This document shows positions 57,679 through 64,000 of a stretch of 64,000 nucleotides of DNA, one piece after another; within the stretch, counting starts at the first letter, position 1, and each line of letters starts with the position of its first letter. Position numbers and translations under genes: made by a program. The notes below the pieces were generated by a model that made no database searches, was not told the DNA's origin, and was given only the letters and a program-made list of their open reading frames with translations. The stretch lies in the NCBI GenBank assembly GCA_022844225.1, contig JALHMC010000012.1, forward strand, positions 25,992-89,991, written 5' to 3'. The stretch is from Hyphomicrobiaceae bacterium. GTDB taxonomy: Bacteria; Pseudomonadota; Alphaproteobacteria; Rhizobiales; Hyphomicrobiaceae.

Positions 57679-58035
57679 CTACTCGATATCGAAGTAGCCC
57701 GCAGCTCCCAAAATGCCTGGGAGTGCCAGAAGCAACGTCGCTGCGAACCAGATGCCAATCGAAATGGGTGAGCTTTCCGCGTGGCCGCGGATCCGCTCGT
57801 AGATCGCGGCCGGGATTCCGGCGATCAGCAGCGTCATGACCGAGATGAAAATGGAGGTCAGATAGAAGAGAACGAGCGGGCCTGACAGCAACGGCGCAAC
57901 AAAGGGCCGCAGCAAAAAGAAAACCGGATCGAACAACGGCGAGAAATGCATGCCGTTGACCAGTGAAGCGGAGGCGGCGGCAACCAGGAGCACGTCGCTC
58001 TGCATGGTTCGTTCGCGTTGGTGCAGCTCATCCAT
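57679..58035 (-). CDS. Small membrane protein, function unknown
   Basis: Hydrophobic segments LLSGPLVLFYLTSIFISVMTLLIAGIPAAIYERI and GIWFAATLLLALPGILGAAGYF. Confidence 0.65.
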   Translation of the reverse strand: MDELHQRERTMQSDVLLVAAASASLVNGMHFSPLFDPVFFLLRPFVAPLLSGPLVLFYLTSIFISVMTLLIAGIPAAIYERIRGHAESSPISIGIWFAATLLLALPGILGAAGYFDIE

Positions 58036-58038
58036 CGT

Positions 58039-58350
58039 CTAGCCTCCGATGCTCGGTCGCATGCCGGCTGCGACACAGGTGAGGAACCAGAACATGCGGC
58101 TGGCCATGAGCCAGCAGATGGCGAAAACCACGACGAGGCCGTCGGGAGCAATGCGGGGCGTGATCAGCCTGACGAGACGCACGACGGGATCAGTGATCGT
58201 GCGGAACACGTTGAGGATGACGGCGTCCGGCTTGCTGGCGAGAAACAGCTCGAGCACGTAACGGCCGATCAAGCTGTAAATCATCGCCGCCATCAGAAGA
58301 TTGGGGACGTGAAAGTACCAATGCTCGAAGAAGCTTTGGGTGGGTGTCAT
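58039..58350 (-). CDS. YggT-like small membrane protein
   Basis: MTPTQSFFEHWYFHVPNLLMAAMIYSLIGRYVLELFL...VFRTITDPVVRLVRLITPRIAPDGLVVVFAICWLMASRMFWF. Confidence 0.7.
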   Translation of the reverse strand: MTPTQSFFEHWYFHVPNLLMAAMIYSLIGRYVLELFLASKPDAVILNVFRTITDPVVRLVRLITPRIAPDGLVVVFAICWLMASRMFWFLTCVAAGMRPSIGG

Positions 58351-58448
58351 GGATCCCTTCCGGAGCCTCGCGGGTGGCGGCGGACTGTGCCTAAACGAAA
58401 GGCGGGGCACAAGGCCCCGCCTTCCAATTTCGAACCGATCGCGTCGCG

Positions 58449-60479
58449 TCAATGGGCGACTGCACCTTTATCCTTGATGATGGTCTCGCCGCGCGGACGA
58501 CGGGTCGCGTCGACCATATCCATCACCGCCTGCGACGGTGCCGGGGTCAGCAGCGACACGATCCAGATGGCGAGGAAGCCAATCGGCAAGCCGAACAGCG
58601 CGGCCGAGATGTTACGGACACCCCACCAGCTGGCGATCGTCTGAGCGTGCTTGTCGAGCGCTGCCCATGCTGCCGCCTTGCCAGCCTCGGGAGCCGCAAT
58701 CCAAGCCTGCTTCAGAGTCGCAAACTGGTCGAGTTGTGCCTTCGACGCCGTTCCGAGCCAGCCCCACAGTTCGTGGAACGAGACCGCGAAGTAGCGCGTG
58801 CCGACCAGGTAATAGACGCAGACGCCGAACCCGAGGATCATGCCAGCGATCGCACCGGCCGTGTTGGCCCGCTTCCACCATACGCCCATGACGAGCGCGG
58901 GGAAGATGCCGGCTGCCGCGAGCGAGAACGCCCAAGCCACCATCGACAGAATATCTGCCGGCTTGGTCGACGCGGTGTAGGCCGCCAGCACCGCCACAAT
59001 GACAAGCAGAATGCGGGCGATGACGAGGCGGGTCGACGTCGACGCATTCGGGTTGACCATCTTGTAGTAGATGTCGTGGCTGAGCGCGTTGGCGATGGCG
59101 AGCAGCAGACCGTCGGCGGTCGACAGGGCGGCGGCAAGGCCACCTGCGGCGACTAGGCCGGCGATCACGTAGGGCATGCCCGCGATCTCGGGTGTCGAGA
59201 GCACGATCACGTCCGGGTTGATGTTGAGGTCCTGCATACGCAGCACGCCCGGGTGGTTGGCGATCTTGCCGCATGCGGCCATCACCTCCTGGGCCGTCAT
59301 GACGTCGACGCCACACACCTTGACGAGGCCGAGCTTGCCGTACGTGTACATCCACGCGGGCATGTCGGCGAGCTGGGTGCCCTTAGCTATGAGGGAGTAG
59401 ACCTCGAGCTTCGCGAACGCGGCATAGGCTGGTGCCGTGAAGTAGAGCAGGAAGATGAAGAACAGCGACCAGGCCACGGACGAGCGAGCCTCACGCACCG
59501 ACGGGGTGGTGAAGTAGCGCATCAGGATGTGTGGCAGGGACGCCGTGCCGACCATCAGACACAGGATCAGTGCGAAGTAGTTGAGTGGATCGTAGGTGGT
59601 GAACGGCTTGATATGAGGTTTGGCCGCCACCGCATTACCCGCCGCGTCCTTGGCCGAGGCGATCAATCCCTTGGCCGCCATCTGGTTCTCCAGGTTGGTG
59701 ATGTCCTGGATGGCCTGGCCGTAGGTGAGCTGAGGCAACGGGAGGCCGTATTTCTTGGCCGACAGGATGACCACTGGAATGAGGTAGGCCACGATCAGCA
59801 CGATGTACTGAGCCACCTGAGTCCAGGTCACGGCCTTCATGCCGCCGAGCATCGAACAGAGCAGGATGCCGATGAGGCCGACGTACACGGCCACTGTGAA
59901 GTCCATGTCGAGGAAGCGTGAGGCGATGATGCCCGTCGCGAAAATCTGCGCCGTCACGTAGGTGAACGAACAGGCCAGCAGAACGATCACGGCGAGGAAG
60001 CGAGCGAAGTTACCGCCGTAACGCTCCGAGAAGAAGTCGGGAACCGTGTAGGCGCCGAATTTTCTCAGGAAGGGAGCGATCAGGATCGCGACGAGCACAT
60101 AGCCGCCGGTCCAGCCGAGAACGAAGGCGAGGCCGTCATAGCCGAGAAGGAAGAGCGTGCCGGCCATGCCGACGAACGAGGCGCCGGACATCCAGTCGGC
60201 GCCCGTGGCCATACCATTGTAGAAGGCGGGAACCGACCGCCCGGCCACGTAGTACTCACCGACCTCTTGCGTGCGCGACAAAATGCCGATGGCCGCATAA
60301 ACGGCGATCGTGAGGAACACGAAGCCGTAGCCGATAATGCGGTTCGGCACGCCCATCTGCTCGAGTAGAGCCAGAAAGAGCACAAAACCGAAGAAGCCGC
60401 CGGTGTAGTAGGTGTAGATCTTCCCGAGGTTGTCGAGGAAGCCCTTGCCGCCGACGGAAGTATCCTTTGTCGTTGCCAT
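58449..60479 (-). CDS. Sodium:solute symporter (ActP-like acetate/monocarboxylate permease)
   Basis: GEYYVAGRSVPAFYNGMATGADWMSGASFVGMAGTLFLLGYDGLAFVLGWTGGYVLVAILIAPFLRKFGAYTVPDFFSERYGG...AALSTADGLLLAIANALSHDIYYK. Start MATTKDTS at CAT 60477-60479. Confidence 0.95.
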   Translation of the reverse strand: MATTKDTSVGGKGFLDNLGKIYTYYTGGFFGFVLFLALLEQMGVPNRIIGYGFVFLTIAVYAAIGILSRTQEVGEYYVAGRSVPAFYNGMATGADWMSGASFVGMAGTLFLLGYDGLAFVLGWTGGYVLVAILIAPFLRKFGAYTVPDFFSERYGGNFARFLAVIVLLACSFTYVTAQIFATGIIASRFLDMDFTVAVYVGLIGILLCSMLGGMKAVTWTQVAQYIVLIVAYLIPVVILSAKKYGLPLPQLTYGQAIQDITNLENQMAAKGLIASAKDAAGNAVAAKPHIKPFTTYDPLNYFALILCLMVGTASLPHILMRYFTTPSVREARSSVAWSLFFIFLLYFTAPAYAAFAKLEVYSLIAKGTQLADMPAWMYTYGKLGLVKVCGVDVMTAQEVMAACGKIANHPGVLRMQDLNINPDVIVLSTPEIAGMPYVIAGLVAAGGLAAALSTADGLLLAIANALSHDIYYKMVNPNASTSTRLVIARILLVIVAVLAAYTASTKPADILSMVAWAFSLAAAGIFPALVMGVWWKRANTAGAIAGMILGFGVCVYYLVGTRYFAVSFHELWGWLGTASKAQLDQFATLKQAWIAAPEAGKAAAWAALDKHAQTIASWWGVRNISAALFGLPIGFLAIWIVSLLTPAPSQAVMDMVDATRRPRGETIIKDKGAVAH

Positions 60480-60490
60480 CAAGTCCTCCC

Positions 60491-60745
60491 CTAGTCCTCA
60501 GCCTGGCCTTCTTCGCGGTCGATGACATCTTGCCGGTGGGCAAAGATGAACAGCATGACCACGAAAGCGATCAGCGAACCTTGAGCCGCCATGTAGAATC
60601 CCAGCGGAAAGCCGAGGAGCTTGATGGTGTTCAGACTATCGACGAAGAAATGCACTCCGAAGCTGAAGATCAGCCACAGCACGAACATCGTCCACATCAG
60701 GCCGCTGGTTCTAGCCCAGTGCCTTTCTCCATTGTCTTGAGCCAT
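60491..60745 (-). CDS. DUF4212 small membrane protein (symporter small subunit)
   Basis: HWARTSGLMWTMFVLWLIFSFGVHFFVDSLNTIKLLGFPLGFYMAAQGSLIAFVVMLFIFAHRQDVID, directly upstream of the SSS gene. Confidence 0.93.
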   Translation of the reverse strand: MAQDNGERHWARTSGLMWTMFVLWLIFSFGVHFFVDSLNTIKLLGFPLGFYMAAQGSLIAFVVMLFIFAHRQDVIDREEGQAED

Positions 60746-61065
60746 CCTTCAGTCTCTCCCGTGGTGGAGCGAGGGTGAGATCCCTCGTTTCTGGCTTTCT
60801 GCGACCACGATCAGAATTATGTAGCGATCCGGCCACAGTAAAAACTACGCTACTGCACGCATAAGTAGTTGGCTATGAGGCTATTTGCCGGTTTCAAGAT
60901 GCCTGATTCGAGACGTTTCGTCGCAACAGTCTGTCCTGCGACGACTTGACGGATTGAAGAGACGCATTCCCCGGTGCCCTTCGCTGATCTCCCCACGCAA
61001 CGCCCCGAGGCACCTTGACCCCAAGTCTCACCCCGACCTCGCATCCGCCGGGCCCGCCTCTGCCG

Positions 61066-62250
61066 ATGCGGGAATTCGTTGCCCTCTTGGCTTGGCTCAT
61101 GGCGCTGACGGCGCTTTCGATCGACATCATGCTCCCCGCGCTGCCCGACATCGGACGCAGCTTCAACATCACGACCGACAACGATCGCCAGATGGTGGTG
61201 ACGGCCTATCTGGTCGGGTTGGCCGTCGGGCAACTGATCTGGGGCCATCTGTCGGACAGGGCCGGCAGGCGCCTGCCCCTGATGGTCGGGCTCGGCATCT
61301 ACGTGGTCGGGAGCATCGCGGCGTTGCTCGCGCCTTCGTTTCTGCTGCTGATCGTGGCGCGTGTGTGCCAGGGCTTCGGCGGCGCGGCGGCACGCACCAT
61401 CGGCACCGCGATCGTGCGCGACTCGTTCTCCGGCCGGGACATGGCCCGCACCATGTCGTTCGTGATGATGGTCTTCATCATTGTTCCGATGCTGGCGCCG
61501 AGCGTCGGCCAAGGACTGCTTTACGTCGGCAATTGGCGGTGGGGTTTCGCCGTACTGCTGATGTCGGGCGTCGTGGCCAGCCTCTGGGTCGGGCTGCGAC
61601 TGCCGGAGACGTGGCATGGGGGCAAAAGCACCGGCAGCCGCCCGCTTGGCCTCGGCGGCTCGATCATCGCCGTCCTGTCGAGCAGCCTCACCCGTGGCTA
61701 CGGGCTCGCCGCCGGATTGATGTTCGGTTGTCTCGTTGCCTACATTTCGAGTGCGCAGCAGATCTTCGTTGACGTCTACGGGCTCGGAAACATGTTCCCG
61801 CTGGCGTTCGGCGCGATTGCCTCGGCGATGGCGGTGGCAGCCTTTACCAATGCCATGATGGTGAAGCGCCTTGGCATGCGCCGGCTGTCGCACGCGGCGC
61901 TCGTCGCGTTCATCGTGACGAGCGTGGCGCTAGCGGCGTTGTGTCTTGCCGGACGCCCGCCGCTTTGGGCGCTGATGACCCTGCTCGGGCTCTGCTTCTA
62001 TCTCTTCGCGCTGATGCAATCGAACTTCAACTCGATCGCGATGCAGCCGGTCGGGCACGTGGCGGGAATGGCGTCGTCGCTGCTCGGCGCTTTCGTGACG
62101 GGTGCGGGCGTCGTGTGCGGCACCATTATCGGCCGGGCCTTCGACGGGACGCCGTTGCCGCTAGCCCTGGGCTTCGCGGCGCTCGGCATCTGTGCTTTCC
62201 TGGCCGTCCTCTGGGTCGAAGGGCCGCGCGGGTTGTTCCGCGGCGAGTAG
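61066..62250 (+). CDS. MFS multidrug efflux transporter (Bcr/CflA type)
   Basis: MREFVALLAWLMALTALSIDIMLPALPDIGRSFNITTDNDRQMVVTAYLVGLAVGQLIWGHLSDRAGRRLPLMVGL. Alternative TTG start at 61015. Confidence 0.93.
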   Translation: MREFVALLAWLMALTALSIDIMLPALPDIGRSFNITTDNDRQMVVTAYLVGLAVGQLIWGHLSDRAGRRLPLMVGLGIYVVGSIAALLAPSFLLLIVARVCQGFGGAAARTIGTAIVRDSFSGRDMARTMSFVMMVFIIVPMLAPSVGQGLLYVGNWRWGFAVLLMSGVVASLWVGLRLPETWHGGKSTGSRPLGLGGSIIAVLSSSLTRGYGLAAGLMFGCLVAYISSAQQIFVDVYGLGNMFPLAFGAIASAMAVAAFTNAMMVKRLGMRRLSHAALVAFIVTSVALAALCLAGRPPLWALMTLLGLCFYLFALMQSNFNSIAMQPVGHVAGMASSLLGAFVTGAGVVCGTIIGRAFDGTPLPLALGFAALGICAFLAVLWVEGPRGLFRGE

Positions 62251-62293
62251 GCCAATCACGCACGCAACCGAATTGGACGAAAGGCGACACGCC

Positions 62294-63265
62294 ATGAAAG
62301 CAGCCGTACTCGGAACGAACGGGATCGAGGTTCGCGAGGTCGACGCACCCAAGCCGGGGCCGGAGCAAGTGCTCGTCAAGGTTCGCGCCGCCGGTCTCAA
62401 CCGGGCCGACCTGATCGTCGCATCGGGGCGGATGCACGGGCCATCGGGCGGACCGGGGACCATTCTCGGCCTGGAGTGCGCTGGTGAGGTGGCCGAGGTC
62501 GGGGCGAGCGTGACTCACGTGAAACCCGGCGACCGGGTGATGACGTCGGCCGGCGCGACATACGCCGAGTATGCGGTCGCGGATATGGGCCGGGTCCACA
62601 AGATTCCAGCCAACAACATGAGCTACGAGCAGGCGGCGACGCTGCCCGTCGGGCTGCAGACGATGCACAACGCGGTGGTGACCGCCGGGCGGTTGCAGGC
62701 GGGCGAAACGGTGCTGATCCAGGGCGCGAGCTCCGGCGTGGGCCTCATCGCGCAGCAGATCGCCAAGGCGAAAGGCGCGAAGCTCGTCATCGGCTCGTCC
62801 ACGAATGCGGAGCGTCGCGACAAGCTGAAAGAGCACGGCGCCGACCTGACGATCGACTCGAGGGACCCCAAGTGGCACGAGCAGGTGCTGGAGGCGACCG
62901 GGGGCAAGGGCGTCGACCTGATCGTCGACCAGATCTCAGGGTACGTCGCGAACCAGAACCTGCTGGCGACGAAGGTGCTCGGGCGGATCGTCAACGTGGG
63001 GCGTCTGGGTGGCTTCCATGGCGACTTCGATTTCGACACGCACGCGCTCAGGCGGATCGACTACATCGGCGTGACGTTCCGGACGCGGAGCGTCGAGGAG
63101 GTGCGCGAGATCAACCGACTGATGCGCGCCGACATCTGGGGCGATGTGGAGGCGGGGAAGATCGCGTTGCCGATCGACCGGACATTCCCGCTCGACCAGG
63201 CCGCCGCCGCGCTCGACCACATGAAGGCCAATGCGCACTTCGGCAAAATCGTGCTGGTGATGTGA
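62294..63265 (+). CDS. Zinc-type alcohol dehydrogenase/quinone oxidoreductase (MDR family)
   Basis: MKAAVLGTNGIEVREVDAPKPGPEQVLVKVRAAGLNRADLIVASGRM...AGETVLIQGASSGVGLIAQQIAKAKGAKLVIGSS. Confidence 0.93.
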   Translation: MKAAVLGTNGIEVREVDAPKPGPEQVLVKVRAAGLNRADLIVASGRMHGPSGGPGTILGLECAGEVAEVGASVTHVKPGDRVMTSAGATYAEYAVADMGRVHKIPANNMSYEQAATLPVGLQTMHNAVVTAGRLQAGETVLIQGASSGVGLIAQQIAKAKGAKLVIGSSTNAERRDKLKEHGADLTIDSRDPKWHEQVLEATGGKGVDLIVDQISGYVANQNLLATKVLGRIVNVGRLGGFHGDFDFDTHALRRIDYIGVTFRTRSVEEVREINRLMRADIWGDVEAGKIALPIDRTFPLDQAAAALDHMKANAHFGKIVLVM

Positions 63266-63370
63266 GGGGAGCGACACGAACACTGGCGGCCGCACGCGTG
63301 TCGGGTGTGGCCGCCGCAAAATCACTCCGCCTCTGACCGGCTCCTACGCTCCCCGTGCCCATCGCGCCGT

Positions 63371-63892
63371 CTAGTTCCTGGGCAGCGCTGCCTTTACCAG
63401 CGGATATCCTCGCTTTTCCCAATCCGCCATGTTCACAATCACCGCGACCACGTTTGTGAAACCGATGTCTTTCAACTGTTTGGCAGCCAGCGTCGCCCGC
63501 CCCCCCGTAGCGCACTGCACGTAGATTCGGCGGCCGGTATCAACCGGTGTCGGGTAGCCAAATGCACGCCATATTCTGAATTCCAGACGCCCGCGCGAAA
63601 TGTTAATAGCCGCAGGCACCATGCCCGCCTTCAGTTCGTCCTCGTCTCTCACATCAATGATCGTAGCGTCTCTGGAATTCTTCACGACGTCCAGATAGTC
63701 ATCCATCCCGATGGTATTTACGAGCTTACGGACCTCCATAACGTGATCATTTAAGGCGTCAGGCCAATTCTCAGCCGACATTCCAGGGCGCACGCAGACC
63801 GCCAAGTTCATGGCCAATGCGGCGAATGTTGTGACGAGGAGTCTCAAATCGATCTCCGTCCCTCGAGAGAAGCGTACGCGCCTAGCCTTCAC
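63371..63892 (-). CDS. Exported rhodanese-domain protein
   Basis: Signal-like LRLLVTTFAALAMNLAVCVRPGMSA; ATIIDVRDEDELKAGMVPAAINISRGRLEFRI...RRIYVQCATGGRATLAAKQLKDIGFTNVVAVIVNMADWEKRGYPL; active Cys loop CATGGRA. Confidence 0.88.
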   Translation of the reverse strand: MKARRVRFSRGTEIDLRLLVTTFAALAMNLAVCVRPGMSAENWPDALNDHVMEVRKLVNTIGMDDYLDVVKNSRDATIIDVRDEDELKAGMVPAAINISRGRLEFRIWRAFGYPTPVDTGRRIYVQCATGGRATLAAKQLKDIGFTNVVAVIVNMADWEKRGYPLVKAALPRN

Positions 63893-64000
63893 TGCCGCTC
63901 CGTCGCTCGCGAAGCTTGGTCAAACACTCCTTTGATGGACATGACCGCGATCAAACAGATCTCGAGTGGCCTTCCATGAATGTCGGAGCTGCAGCGGCTC

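Noticed and set aside
1-64000. CRISPR arrays, tRNA/rRNA genes, intact IS elements, prophage or known defence systems
   Set aside because: I saw no regularly spaced direct repeats, cloverleaf-like sequences, transposase ORFs or defence-family signatures. A tRNAscan or DefenseFinder run would be decisive.

Overview
This 64 kb window is a high-GC chromosomal segment, probably from an alphaproteobacterium (Hyphomicrobiales-like); the taxon is inferred from gene families only. It is mostly densely packed metabolic and housekeeping genes. Recognisable anchors are pyk, ffh, rpsP, ispG, ispA-type prenyl synthase, rpmF, gshB, xerC and an actP-like symporter with its DUF4212 partner. Other content includes an ABC transporter/OsmC/acyl-CoA-dehydrogenase operon, a copper amine oxidase, an enolase-superfamily gene next to dienelactone hydrolase, a CoA-transferase A/B pair, and an Hsp20 gene. 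I saw no rRNA, tRNA, CRISPR array, intact IS element, prophage or classical defence island. The accessory signals are modest: a short tyrosine recombinase lacking the N-terminal domain, an untracked 44-codon remnant of a PIN/VapC-type toxin, and two families of palindromic intergenic repeats, one of which supplies the predicted start of a gene. There are also a candidate ROSE-type RNA thermometer before hsp20, a secreted HExxH protein of unknown function, a PAS-GGDEF-EAL protein with a destroyed GGDEF motif, and an ffh-GNAT-rpsP-ispG arrangement without rimM-trmD-rplS. I found no convincing completely new multi-gene system. Many long ORFs in the track are antisense shadows of real genes, caused by high GC.
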